Program-made: the position numbers and the translations under genes
Notes under the pieces: generated by a model
The model's input: the letters and a program-made list of their open reading frames with translations, nothing else
What the model was told of the DNA's origin: nothing
Databases searched by the model: none
In this document: positions 55,269 through 64,000 of the stretch, in pieces
How positions within the stretch are numbered: position 1 is the first letter of the stretch
How the letters are laid out: each line of letters opens with the position of its first letter
Assembly (NCBI GenBank): GCA_001510135.1
Contig: LFER01000045.1
Coordinates: forward strand, 91,962-155,961
Origin: Alphaproteobacteria bacterium casp-alpha6
Lineage (GTDB): Bacteria > Pseudomonadota > Alphaproteobacteria > Rhodobacterales > Rhodobacteraceae
Direction: 5' to 3'
Length of the DNA: 64,000 nucleotides

Positions 55269-55547
55269 TTAGCACTCTTCGCCAAAGCGGTTGTTGACCA
55301 GTTCTTCAAGGGCGTCTGCAAGGCTCTCTGCTTCGGGTCCATTGGTTTCAACCTCAATAGAAGCTCCACGTGAGGCCGCCAGCATCAAAAGGCCCATGAT
55401 GCTGTCTCCACAGGCATTCATGCCGTCTTTCGAGACATCTGCGCTCGCATCAAATTGTTCAACCGTTTCAACAAATTTTGCAGAGGCACGCGCGTGTAAT
55501 CCCTTTTCATTCACTATAGCGAGCGTTCTTTTGATTTTTTGAGTCAT
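55269..55547 (-). CDS. HPr phosphocarrier protein
   Basis: A 92-aa HPr. Phospho-His is H18 (KGLHARAS) and the regulatory Ser is S49 (GDSIMG). With HprK and EIIA upstream in the same operon but no sugar transporter, it is part of the alphaproteobacterial regulatory PTS. ATG 55547 overlaps the EIIA stop by one base. Confidence 0.93.
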   Translation of the reverse strand: MTQKIKRTLAIVNEKGLHARASAKFVETVEQFDASADVSKDGMNACGDSIMGLLMLAASRGASIEVETNGPEAESLADALEELVNNRFGEEC

Positions 55548-55936
55548 TAGCAATGACCATCATGGCAGTTCATGTATTTTTGCCCAGCCTTGAGTGCTTT
55601 TTCGACTGCCTGTTCCAAAGTTAAACTCCTACTTTTTGCAAGCTTTATTAACATTGGAAGATTAGCACCATAGATAATTTTGCGATTTTCAGGTTGGCAA
55701 GCCAACATTGATAGATTTGCGGGCGTGCCGCCAAAAATATCTGTGACAATTACCACACCGTTTCCATCATCTACCTGCTCCGCAGCCTGACAGATTTCAG
55801 TTTCTTTCAATTTTCGATTGTCGTCGGGCCCAATTGAAATTGGTACGATGCCGGTCTGTTTTCCAACAACATGCTCCACAGCGGTCAAATACTGCTCCGA
55901 TAAACCAAAATGCGCGACAATCACGATACCAATCAC
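55547..55936 (-). CDS. Mannose-type PTS EIIA component
   Basis: A 129-aa EIIA-Man. The active His is H9 in IVIVAHFGLSEQ; DIFGGTPANLS is the second signature. GTG 55936 with GGGGG eight bases upstream is the likely start; a longer reading to 56092 would overlap rapZ. It receives phosphate from HPr and probably has only regulatory targets. Confidence 0.9.
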   Translation of the reverse strand: MIGIVIVAHFGLSEQYLTAVEHVVGKQTGIVPISIGPDDNRKLKETEICQAAEQVDDGNGVVIVTDIFGGTPANLSMLACQPENRKIIYGANLPMLIKLAKSRSLTLEQAVEKALKAGQKYMNCHDGHC

Positions 55937-55974
55937 GCCACTATCCCCCAAACACGATTGACCAGAAAATCTGA

Positions 55975-56847
55975 TCAAAAGTTCATTGCTTCCAACTCTC
56001 TGTGCCTTATTGACACTTGCCATGCTGATTGTGCAAGGGCTTCTCTTAATAATTCTGCAACAGCAACGGATCTGTGTTGCCCTCCGGTGCATCCAAACCC
56101 GATTGCAAAGTGACTTTTTCCTTCAGCCTCATGAGCGGGCAGAAGATATTTGATCAAATCGACAATTTTGACGAAAAATTGATCAAAACGTTCATCCTGT
56201 TTGACAAACTGCTGCACGGCTGAGCTTGTACCGTTTTCAGAGCGCAATTCCGGTTCCCAATAAGGGTTTTTCAAAAACCGGCAGTCGATCAGGGTATCCA
56301 CGCCGCGCGGCAGACCGCGTTTGTAAGAGAAAGAATGGATGGAAACGGCCAGTTTTTGTTTTTCCCCGAAGCTAAACCAATGTTCCACTTCGGATTTCAG
56401 ATCATGCGGCGATAGATCCGAAGTATCGATCAGTACATTCGCCAAGGCCTGAATCGGCGCCAGAAGGTCAAATTCCCGCTCAATGCCTATGCGAGGGGTT
56501 TCTGCCGGTGCAAGAGGATGACGTCTACGGGTTTCTGAAAAACGCAGCAAAAGCACTTTTAGTTCGCAGGTCAAAAAGAGAACATCTGTGATCATATCAG
56601 ATTGCCGTGACAGCTCATTGATCAGATCCACGACCCCTTTGGTTGAAAAATCACGATTACGACTGTCCAGACCGATCGCCAGTGGTTTTTGCATAATTTT
56701 GGGATCTGCAACATTGCGAACAAGAGAGAGGGGAAGATTATCGATTACCTCATAACCCAGATCTTCAAGCCCATGAATGGCTGTCGAACGCCCAGCTCCA
56801 GAGGGTCCTGAAACGAGCACAAGTCTGGCCTGAGGTAGCACCTGCAT
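55975..56847 (-). CDS. rapZ: RNase adapter / nucleotide-binding protein RapZ
   Basis: A 290-aa P-loop protein with GPSGAGRST at 14-22 (Arg replaces the usual Lys-like position), VIDNLPLSLV and the C-terminal IGFGCTGGQHRSVAVAE. In enterobacteria RapZ controls amino-sugar synthesis; in Alphaproteobacteria it sits next to HprK. Confidence 0.93.
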   Translation of the reverse strand: MQVLPQARLVLVSGPSGAGRSTAIHGLEDLGYEVIDNLPLSLVRNVADPKIMQKPLAIGLDSRNRDFSTKGVVDLINELSRQSDMITDVLFLTCELKVLLLRFSETRRRHPLAPAETPRIGIEREFDLLAPIQALANVLIDTSDLSPHDLKSEVEHWFSFGEKQKLAVSIHSFSYKRGLPRGVDTLIDCRFLKNPYWEPELRSENGTSSAVQQFVKQDERFDQFFVKIVDLIKYLLPAHEAEGKSHFAIGFGCTGGQHRSVAVAELLREALAQSAWQVSIRHRELEAMNF

Positions 56848-56858
56848 GAAACTTGCAC

Positions 56859-57338
56859 CTAACCTTTCACGTCTGTTTTCATGTTCCTTGCTAACAAATA
56901 GACCGCCTCGGCAAAGGCGTCCAGACGGCTTCGACCTATACGCCGTAACGTGATACCTAAGATTTCATAAGTATCATCTTTGGGAAGCCGTTCATCATTT
57001 TGGAGATTAAGGTCCACAACGAGGGAGAGTACCGTGGAGTCTAGGGGAGATAGCGACAATATACCAATTCCCCTTGCCTCGATTTTACCTTTGATTGTGT
57101 CAGGACAGGTTGCGACGAGTTTGCGCATATCGCGTGTGATGTATGTTTGGTCGTCAGAAACCAATCGCGCCCCCAATCCGATGAGCTTTAAAGATAAACT
57201 CGACTTTCCAGATCCCGCTGATCCAAGGATTAAGACGCCAACCCCCTCTATTGAAACGCAGTTGGCATGCAGAAGTTTTTGGTCAGGATGAGAAGACAGT
57301 TCCAATTTTGGCCCGCTAAACTGGAAGCCCGACGACAA
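56859..57338 (-). CDS. hprK: HPr kinase/phosphorylase (short alphaproteobacterial form)
   Basis: A 159-aa HprK catalytic domain that lacks the N-terminal domain of Gram-positive HprK. Walker A GSAGSGKSS (39-47), VSDDQTYI and IEARGIGIL follow. The TTG start at 57338 overlaps chvG; the family core begins near LLHANCVSIEG, so a later start is possible. It phosphorylates Ser49 of the HPr encoded three genes on. Confidence 0.9.
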   Translation of the reverse strand: MSSGFQFSGPKLELSSHPDQKLLHANCVSIEGVGVLILGSAGSGKSSLSLKLIGLGARLVSDDQTYITRDMRKLVATCPDTIKGKIEARGIGILSLSPLDSTVLSLVVDLNLQNDERLPKDDTYEILGITLRRIGRSRLDAFAEAVYLLARNMKTDVKG

Positions 57339-59037
57339 AGCGCGCGCCCAAAGGTTCAGAGGCAGGGTCAGCCAGAGTTGGTCGAATATTTTCAGCCCAA
57401 ATTACGCCGTCATGCGCTGCGACGATCTGTTTTGAAATCGCGAGACCAAGACCAGAATTATTGCCAAAATCATCTGCGGGACGTTCTGAATAAAATCGCT
57501 CAAACACTTTGCTTAATGCTTCTTCGGGAATGCCCGGGCCTGTGTCTTCAACCACCAGAAGCACGCGATTTTCACGCATTCTTACCCAGACGCGAATTGC
57601 ATCACCATCCACGCAAAAGCTTATGGCATTGGTGATGAGATTGACAAGCACCTGTGCAAGACGCGCCTCAAGGCCTCGAATTAGGATGGCTTGTTCGGGT
57701 AAATCTGATATGAAATCAATGCCTTTGGCTTCGGCGTCCTCGCTGAGATACCGCGTGAGATTGCGGACCAACGACAAAAGGTCAAATTCCTCTTGTTGTT
57801 CTTTCACCAGTTCGCTGTCCAATCGAGAAGCGTTGGAAATGTCGCTGACCAACCGATCCAGCCGACGCACATCATGTTCAATTACACTCAGAAGCTGCTC
57901 GCGGTGATCGTCGCGCTTTGTCATCCTGAGTGATCCAACAGCAGACCTCAGGGAGGCCAAAGGATTTTTTATCTCATGCGCGACATCGGCGGCAAATTGT
58001 TCGTTTGCATCAATTCTCTCATAAAGTGCGCTGACCATACCGCGCAATGCTGCTGAGAGGCGCCCGATTTCATCAGGTCGTGCAGTTAGATCCGGAATCC
58101 GCACGCGATGTGGTGAAAGGTTTTTCCGGTTTTTTTCTCGTCCCAGCTCCGCAGCGGTGGCCAGATCATTCAACGGGTTGGAAATGGTTGAAGCCAAAAT
58201 CACGCTGAGAGCGATTGAAACAATGATACCAAGCGCAAAGAATCGCAAAAACCTTTCACTCGTGGCTTTGGATAGATTGTCCAATTCACCTGATGGACCG
58301 ATTAAAACAAGCGCAGCAACTATGTCATTACCTGAAGTAATTGGCGCAGTTGCGGCCAGTTCTTGAAGTCCTGTCTCAATCTCAATGGTTGCAAAATCTG
58401 CACGCCCCTGAAAACTTGGCTTTATCAAAGCCTGAAGGTTTTCTCTCATCGCATTGCTTTGTGTGACGATCGGTTCTGAGCCTAAGAAAAACTGGGTGAA
58501 CCCGTTTTTTAGTGCCAATAGCCCGTCAACGATTGGGGTCGGCAGAGCAGAAAAATCATCCGTAGCAGTTGAATAGACTGTCGTCTTGCCCTTTGTTTCC
58601 GCCAAGACGTCTGCTGTTTCGGAAACAATAAGCACATGGGACCCAGACGGTATTCTGAGGTTTTCCAAGACTTGAAAATAACCTTGTAACGCCTCGTTTT
58701 GATTTTGCTCTTTATCAATCTCAAGGCTGATGATTTTGGCGAGATTGCGTGCCTGAATAGTCATCGACTTTGACCGTTCCAAAAGCAAACTATGCCGCGT
58801 TGGATCCAGCAACAAAATTCCGGCAATCAACAGTGAAAGAGCAAATAAATTGAAAATCACAATTTTGCGGATGAGCGGAGATTTACGAAAAGACCAGAAG
58901 CCGCGGTCCTCTTTCGGCCCCGCGAGTTCGGGCCTCAAGCCCTCATTGGTTTCCCAGTCTTCGCCAAGAACAATATCTGCCTTTTCGTGCGATGGCCCAG
59001 ACGTGGTTTTGCCGTCAGCTTTGGCCATAATTGTCAT
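57316..59037 (-). CDS. chvG: ChvG-type sensor histidine kinase
   Basis: A 573-aa membrane kinase. Membrane segments at about 57-78 and 264-285 enclose a periplasmic sensor region. HAMP follows, then the phospho-His H354 ([15 protein letters not shown]), N-box and [14 protein letters not shown] 59037 overlaps the chvI stop (ATGA). ChvG/ChvI answer to acidity, envelope or succinate-related cues in other Alphaproteobacteria. Confidence 0.93.
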   Translation of the reverse strand: MTIMAKADGKTTSGPSHEKADIVLGEDWETNEGLRPELAGPKEDRGFWSFRKSPLIRKIVIFNLFALSLLIAGILLLDPTRHSLLLERSKSMTIQARNLAKIISLEIDKEQNQNEALQGYFQVLENLRIPSGSHVLIVSETADVLAETKGKTTVYSTATDDFSALPTPIVDGLLALKNGFTQFFLGSEPIVTQSNAMRENLQALIKPSFQGRADFATIEIETGLQELAATAPITSGNDIVAALVLIGPSGELDNLSKATSERFLRFFALGIIVSIALSVILASTISNPLNDLATAAELGREKNRKNLSPHRVRIPDLTARPDEIGRLSAALRGMVSALYERIDANEQFAADVAHEIKNPLASLRSAVGSLRMTKRDDHREQLLSVIEHDVRRLDRLVSDISNASRLDSELVKEQQEEFDLLSLVRNLTRYLSEDAEAKGIDFISDLPEQAILIRGLEARLAQVLVNLITNAISFCVDGDAIRVWVRMRENRVLLVVEDTGPGIPEEALSKVFERFYSERPADDFGNNSGLGLAISKQIVAAHDGVIWAENIRPTLADPASEPLGARFVVGLPV

Positions 59038-59734
59038 TCTTCGTTATAACGGTAACCGATCCCATACAGCGTTTCGATCGCGGAGAAACTGTCGTCAGCC
59101 ATCCGCATTTTTTTCCGTAGCCGTTTGATATGGCTGTCGATTGTTCTGTCGTCCACATAGATTTGATCATCATATGCGACATCCATTAACTGGTCACGGC
59201 TTTTGACAAAACCGGGGCGCTGGACCAGCGCGTGCAAAAGCAAAAACTCAGTGACGGTCAGCGTAACGTCATTCCCTTTCCAAGTGACTGCATGGCGCAG
59301 TGGGTCCATGGTCAAATTACCTCTGACGAGAACTTTGGTCTCTTCGCTGTCTGCAATAATGTTTCCTTCTTGAGCCTCTTTGCGGCGCAATAATGTTTTA
59401 TGCGCTCAAGTAACAACCGTTGAGAAAAGGGTTTTTTTACATAGTCATCCGCGCCCATCCTCAGGCCCAAGATTTCGTCAATTTCATCATCCTTGGAGGT
59501 CAGGAAAATGACCGGAATATTTGTCTTCTGGCGCATACGCTGCAAAAGATCCATGCCATCCATTCGCGGCATTTTGATATCGAGAACCGCAAGATCCGGA
59601 AGGGATCTGCCAAACGCATCGTATGCGGATTGACCGTCGTTGTACGTTTGAACTGAAAATCCCTCGCCCTCTAACATAATAGAGACAGACGTAAGGATAT
59701 TTCGATCATCATCGACAAGAGCGATTGTTGGCAT
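59034..59734 (-). pseudogene. chvI: ChvI response regulator, split by a one-base frameshift
   Basis: The receiver domain ([18 protein letters not shown]; phospho-Asp D52 in [10 protein letters not shown]) and the winged-helix output domain ([18 protein letters not shown], then [14 protein letters not shown]) are both well kept but lie in different frames. The break is at the A-run read from + TTTT at 59396-59399. One extra A would join LLLERIK to TLLRRKEAQ exactly as in intact ChvI. Alternatives are a sequence error, a real mutation or -1 slippage. ATG 59734 has AAGGA upstream. Confidence 0.85.
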
Positions 59735-60058
59735 ATAAACCGTCCTTTCTGTTAGGAACTCGCAGCTCTTATGCCTGTTAATGAACTTGATAATCAATCG
59801 TAAATGACGAATCAGTCAACTTGAAACAGAAAACGATGTATTTCTATGATCATTTAACAACATTTTGCCGTTCTGATTGCACAAAATTACGCCACGTTGC
59901 ATTTGGTTGCGCTAACGGTCAAGTCGCCCTCTGTTCAACAGTATTTTTACCGTGCTAAAGGAAACGAATAGAGGGCAAGGCGAGGATGGAGTCGACCAGA
60001 TTTTGCCGCTCATCTGCAAAGCGACGTTGAACAATTTGGGCAAGCATTGGAGCTGTAC
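59735..60058. other. Divergent chvI/pckA control region
   Basis: About 320 bp without a gene. It holds a near-palindrome GTTGCGCTAAC (59906-59916) with the central CG of LacI-type operators. No other repeat or RNA was noted. Confidence 0.5.
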
Positions 60059-61657
60059 ATGGCATTTGGCAGGGTTAACCCGAACCACCGGCTAGAAGAT
60101 CAAGGCATCACTGGGTTGGGCAACGTGTATTACAATTATATGGAACCTGATCTTGTCCGCGCCTCATTGGACCGACATGAAGGGCGACTGGGGATTGGCG
60201 GAGCGTTGCTCGTGACCACCGGAAAATTCACCGGCCGCTCCCCCAAAGACAAACATGTTGTGGATACACCCGATGTGCGCGACAGCATTTGGTGGGACAA
60301 CAATGCGCGTATGTCCTCAGAAGGGTTTGATGCGCTTTATCGCGATATGCTGTCCCATATGAAGGGGCGTGACATGTTCGTGCAGGACCTATACGCGGGC
60401 GCCGATCTCGAGTTGTCTTTGAACATCCGTCTTGTGACCGAATTGGCTTGGCATAATCTTTTTATCCGCCACCTGTTGCGCAGGCCTGAACGTGCCGAAT
60501 TGGACAGCTATGTGTCTGATTACACTGTTATCAATTGTCCGAGCTTCAAAGCCGATCCAGAAAAGCACAATTGCCGCTCAACCACTGTGATCGCGATGAA
60601 TTTTGAACGCAAACTTATTCTCATTGGCGGGACGGAATATGCAGGTGAAAACAAGAAATCTGTTTTCACTCTGCTGAATTATCTTTTGCCTGATCAAGGG
60701 GTGATGCCGATGCATTGCTCTGCAAACCATGCGCGCGGTAATCCGGTGGATACAGCGGTGTTCTTTGGTCTGTCCGGTACCGGAAAAACCACGCTTTCAG
60801 CAGATCCCGAACGGACGCTTATCGGGGATGATGAACATGGATGGTCGGAACGTGGTACATTTAATTTTGAGGGTGGCTGTTACGCAAAAACGATCAACCT
60901 CAGCTCAGAAGCTGAACCCGAAATTTTTGCGACAACTTCAAAATTCGCAACCGTGATCGAAAATATGGTGTTTGATCCGGAAACCAAAGAACTGGATTTT
61001 GATGATGACAGCCTGACTGCAAATATGCGCTGTGCTTATCCTCTGGAATATATCTCAAACGCTTCTAAATCAGCGCTGGGCGCTCATCCAAAAAACATCA
61101 TTATGTTGACCTGTGATGCCTTTGGTGTCTTGCCGCCGATCGCGCGGCTGACGCCTGCACAGGCGATGTATCATTTTCTGTCGGGTTTTACATCCAAAGT
61201 GGCTGGAACCGAGCGTGGTGTGACAGAGCCTGAACCCACATTTTCAACCTGCTTCGGGGCGCCCTTTATGCCGCGTCGTCCGGAAGTTTACGGAAATATT
61301 TTGCGTGAAAAGATCGCACGCCATGGCGCAACATGCTGGCTTGTGAATACAGGTTGGACGGGAGGCGCATATGGCACAGGATCGCGCATGCCGATCAAAG
61401 CCACCCGTGCTCTATTAACCGCCGCCTTGAACGGGTCTTTGTCAGAGGTTGAGTTCCGCAAGGATAGTAATTTTGGCTTCCATGTTCCCGCAGCTGTGCC
61501 GGGCGTTGACACTAAACTTCTCGATCCGCGCAGCACTTGGTCCGATGGTTCAGCTTACGACGCACAGGCGGATAAGCTGGTCAATATGTTTGCTGACAAC
61601 TTTGCCCAATATGTGCCCTTCATAGACGAAGATGTCAAAGCCGTGGCGATAAGTTAA
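60059..61657 (+). CDS. pckA: Phosphoenolpyruvate carboxykinase (ATP)
   Basis: A 532-aa gluconeogenic enzyme forming PEP from oxaloacetate. ATP site [14 protein letters not shown]; substrate region [31 protein letters not shown] 60059 has GGAG six bases upstream. It faces chvI; ChvG/ChvI control of pckA is known from Agrobacterium, so the divergent placement is meaningful. Confidence 0.96.
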   Translation: MAFGRVNPNHRLEDQGITGLGNVYYNYMEPDLVRASLDRHEGRLGIGGALLVTTGKFTGRSPKDKHVVDTPDVRDSIWWDNNARMSSEGFDALYRDMLSHMKGRDMFVQDLYAGADLELSLNIRLVTELAWHNLFIRHLLRRPERAELDSYVSDYTVINCPSFKADPEKHNCRSTTVIAMNFERKLILIGGTEYAGENKKSVFTLLNYLLPDQGVMPMHCSANHARGNPVDTAVFFGLSGTGKTTLSADPERTLIGDDEHGWSERGTFNFEGGCYAKTINLSSEAEPEIFATTSKFATVIENMVFDPETKELDFDDDSLTANMRCAYPLEYISNASKSALGAHPKNIIMLTCDAFGVLPPIARLTPAQAMYHFLSGFTSKVAGTERGVTEPEPTFSTCFGAPFMPRRPEVYGNILREKIARHGATCWLVNTGWTGGAYGTGSRMPIKATRALLTAALNGSLSEVEFRKDSNFGFHVPAAVPGVDTKLLDPRSTWSDGSAYDAQADKLVNMFADNFAQYVPFIDEDVKAVAIS

Positions 61658-61700
61658 AACAGCTGCAGAGACTATCTGCCCTTTTGTCATTGATCGGTTT

Positions 61701-63008
61701 TCAATGAATAAAATGGATCTGGTCAAAATTCTTTCGCCAGCGCGACACCTCCGGCAGTATCAATTCCTTGTTTAAGCCGCGCACAATCAGCTTTGCCAGA
61801 TCGTTAGCATGAAGGCTTTTCATGCCCCATCTGACAAGCTCCGGTGTTCCAATCCGAAGACCATTTAGATCCCCTTCAATCGCGGCGACGGGAAGGCCAA
61901 TTCCGCAGGCAAGAAAACCGGCGTTGCGCAGGGTTTTTGAGGCTGCCTGACCGCCGCCAAATGCGTCCGCGCGGACAGCAAATTGATGGGATTGGGTAAA
62001 TCCGTCGATCCCGCAAAATACCGGCACTCCGGCAGAGTCCAATGCATTGGCGAGGGCCTTGGACAGGGCGATCATCTCTGCCGCATAGGCCACCCCATAA
62101 TCACGCCAATCCAGCATTGTGATCGCGAGAGCTGCCGATTTTGCAGCATCAAAATTTGCGGTCATTCCAGGAAAGGCGATTGCATCCAACCGCTCAGCAA
62201 TCTCTGCGTCATTAGAGACAATTATGCCGCCCGCTGGACCACCGAGGCTTTTGTAGGTGCTCATTGTCATAAAATGGGCCCCTTCATCCAAGGGATTGGC
62301 CCAAGCTTTTCCTGCAATGATCCCACATTGATGGGCCGCGTCAAACATGACATAGGCTCCAACGGCATCTGCAATCTGGCGAATATCCCGCACGGGGTGT
62401 TCAAAAAGGTTAAGGCTGCCGCCAACAGTGATCAGTTTTGGGTTTTCAGCGCGGGCAAGGCTTTCTAGGGCATCCACATCAATGCTGTATCGATCTGCGT
62501 TCAATGGGGCTTCTATGATGCGTAAACCATATAGACCGGCACAGCCGCTCATGTGATGTGTAACATGTCCGCCGATTGAGGCTGGCGGAACAATGATTGT
62601 ATTTCCGGGTTGGCAGGTTGCCATAAATCCATAAAGATTGGCGATAGCACCGGAGGGCACACGAATTTCTGCGAATTTTGCTCCAAAGACTTCTGCGCAA
62701 AGCTCTGCCGCGATAACCTCTATTTCTTCGATTGCCTCAAGCCCCATTTCATATTTATCCCCCGGATACCCCAAAGAGGGGCGCGATCCGATGCCAGCGG
62801 AAAGCATCGCCTCTGCGCGGGGGTTCATAACATTGGTGGCAGGGTTGAGGTTGAAACATTCGCGTTCATGGATACGCTTATTTTCCAAAGCAAGTGCTTC
62901 GATCCGTTCCACAACATCTATAGAAGGCATTTGAGAGGTCTTATTCGAAAAGGTTTGAACAAGCTCTTCCGAGGATGATGGCACCCAACTGCGTCGTGCT
63001 AGTGTCAT
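61701..63008 (-). CDS. Serine hydroxymethyltransferase-like PLP enzyme
   Basis: A 435-aa fold-type I PLP enzyme related to GlyA. The PLP lysine is in MSTYKSLGGPAGG, whereas true SHMT reads TTHKTLRGPRGG. The SHMT YPGxxYYGG block reads YPGDKYEMG. These changes touch folate-side residues, so classic THF-dependent activity is doubtful. Possible activities include an aldolase on beta-hydroxy amino acids. A true glyA should be elsewhere. Confidence 0.8.
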   Translation of the reverse strand: MTLARRSWVPSSSEELVQTFSNKTSQMPSIDVVERIEALALENKRIHERECFNLNPATNVMNPRAEAMLSAGIGSRPSLGYPGDKYEMGLEAIEEIEVIAAELCAEVFGAKFAEIRVPSGAIANLYGFMATCQPGNTIIVPPASIGGHVTHHMSGCAGLYGLRIIEAPLNADRYSIDVDALESLARAENPKLITVGGSLNLFEHPVRDIRQIADAVGAYVMFDAAHQCGIIAGKAWANPLDEGAHFMTMSTYKSLGGPAGGIIVSNDAEIAERLDAIAFPGMTANFDAAKSAALAITMLDWRDYGVAYAAEMIALSKALANALDSAGVPVFCGIDGFTQSHQFAVRADAFGGGQAASKTLRNAGFLACGIGLPVAAIEGDLNGLRIGTPELVRWGMKSLHANDLAKLIVRGLNKELILPEVSRWRKNFDQIHFIH

Positions 63009-63066
63009 GGCAAATCCCTTTTTGGGCCCATTAAACCGCGCCTTTTGTGCAGGTCAAGAGCGAAGA

Positions 63067-64000
63067 TCACCCGCCTTGATACTGCCTCTCGATCTCCAAA
63101 AGCTTTTGCTTGCGCCACAGCCCGCCGCCATATCCCGTCAGCGACCCATCCGCCCCGATGACGCGATGACAGGGAATAAGAATCGCAATTTGATTGGCGC
63201 CATTGGCTTGCGCGACGGCACGTACGGCAGTGGCCCTGCCAAGCTTTTGCGCAATCTCAGAATAGCTTCTGGTTTCACCTGCGGGAATATTCAAGAGTTC
63301 CCTCCAGACAGAGGTTGTAAAATGACTGCCGTGATAGCAAAGAGGAATATAAAAAGATTGAACTGTCCCATTAAAGTATGACTCTAACTGACGTTGCAGC
63401 TGATCCATGACCGGAGTGCGCCCGAAGCCGATGCACCCATTGCTTTGCACGAACATTTTTTTAACTCACGCAGAAGCGCTCTGCGATCCAAGAATTCTAA
63501 TAGATGAACGCGCTCAGCATCTGCCAAAACTATCAAACTGCCAAGCGGAGTCTCGATCCAATCCAGCCACATCAGCGCAATCTTCGTGGGCATGGCGGGG
63601 CTTATCCCAAATCTTTTTTGAAACGCCTTGCGAAAGGCGCTGCCGCTTTCAAAGCCTGCATCGATCTGGGCATCAATCACGCGCTCCCCACTGGACAGGG
63701 TGCTAAATCCCTCGCGCAAACGCAATTGCCGGCTCATCTCGAGAAAGGTGATCCCATAGTTGCGCTTGAAACTGCGCCGCACGGTTGAGGGATCAAAGCC
63801 GAGCGCTTTGATATCGCTTTCCAGCCACCGTTTGTCAGGTGCCTCCGACAGCGCCTTGATCAGCCTTTGCACCATCGGGTCATGCTCTGCCGCGGGGCCA
63901 AGGGGATGGCACCTTTTGCAGGGCCTGTAGCCAGCTTCAAAACACTCTTTAACTGTCTCATAAAAGGTACAATTCTGCCGCAATGGTGTGCGGGCAGGGC
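63067..64000 (-). pseudogene. ada: Ada-type methylated-DNA repair protein, frameshifted, 5' end outside window
   Basis: Right-edge gene. The N-terminal Ada zinc domain is partial (PARTPLRQNCTFYETV, then AGYRPCKRCHP); an AraC-type HTH follows (STVRRSFKRNYGITFLEMSR, SGSAFRKAFQKRFG). The C-terminal O6-alkylguanine transferase domain (IPCHRVIGADGSLTGYGGG, active Cys in PCHR) lies in another frame. The break is at an A7 run (63456-63462 on +); one extra A restores RELKKMFVQ-like continuity. The second break in a homopolymer in this window hints at sequence error, though a real lesion or slippage (A AAA AAA) is possible. Confidence 0.82.

Overview
The window looks like part of the chromosome of a marine Rhodobacterales bacterium of the Roseobacter group. 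The evidence is the CcrM (GANTC) methylase, the ChvG/ChvI-HprK-RapZ-EIIA-HPr operon, the separate b and b' ATP synthase subunits, a DUF6473 protein and a taurine-to-sulfite pathway. Base composition looks moderate for this group (by eye, not computed), so an RCA/Planktomarina-like lineage is possible but unproven. There are no rRNA genes, tRNA genes, CRISPR arrays, insertion sequences or prophage. The gene order is mostly dense housekeeping DNA with two catabolic islands.

Region 1 (1-8.7 kb) is a reductive pyrimidine-catabolism island. It holds an ABC importer (permease cut by the window edge, plus ATPase), dihydropyrimidinase, an M20-family beta-ureidopropionase, two tandem RutR-like TetR regulators and dihydropyrimidine dehydrogenase PreTA. 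Near-palindromes resembling the RutR operator lie in front of both catabolic operons.

Region 2 (8.7-28.8 kb) is housekeeping: an EamA exporter, rnhB, ccrM (with three GANTC sites in its leader), alkB, mutY, a DciA-like protein, a DsbA-like protein, a CoA-transferase, lpxK and a divergent Kdo-transferase homologue. It continues with the block rpmE-rplS, trmD-rimM-small membrane ORF-rpsP, a chorismate mutase, three tandem GNAT acetyltransferases and ffh. After that come a probable small RNA, a decayed methyltransferase next to an ArsR regulator, and the F0 genes atpI-B-E-b'-b.

Region 3 (28.9-46.4 kb) is a complete taurine dissimilation island. TauABC imports taurine. Tpa transaminates it to sulfoacetaldehyde. 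Xsc makes acetyl phosphate and sulfite. Pta and AckA handle acetyl phosphate, and a cytoplasmic-facing SoeABC-type molybdoenzyme is placed to oxidise sulfite. TauR is encoded here, and closely matching two-box operators are visible upstream of xsc and tpa, with a related direct repeat before tauR. TauC carries an unusual insert of about 120 residues.

Region 4 (46.4-64 kb) contains parC, an SDR, a HIG1-type membrane protein, a PduO adenosyltransferase, etfBA, a DUF6473 protein, a 3-hydroxybutyryl-CoA dehydrogenase and an acyltransferase. It then has the regulatory PTS/ChvGI operon, divergent pckA, a SHMT-like PLP enzyme and ada, which runs off the right edge. chvI and ada are each split by a one-base frameshift in an A-run. 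These are either base-calling errors or real lesions, and both need checking.
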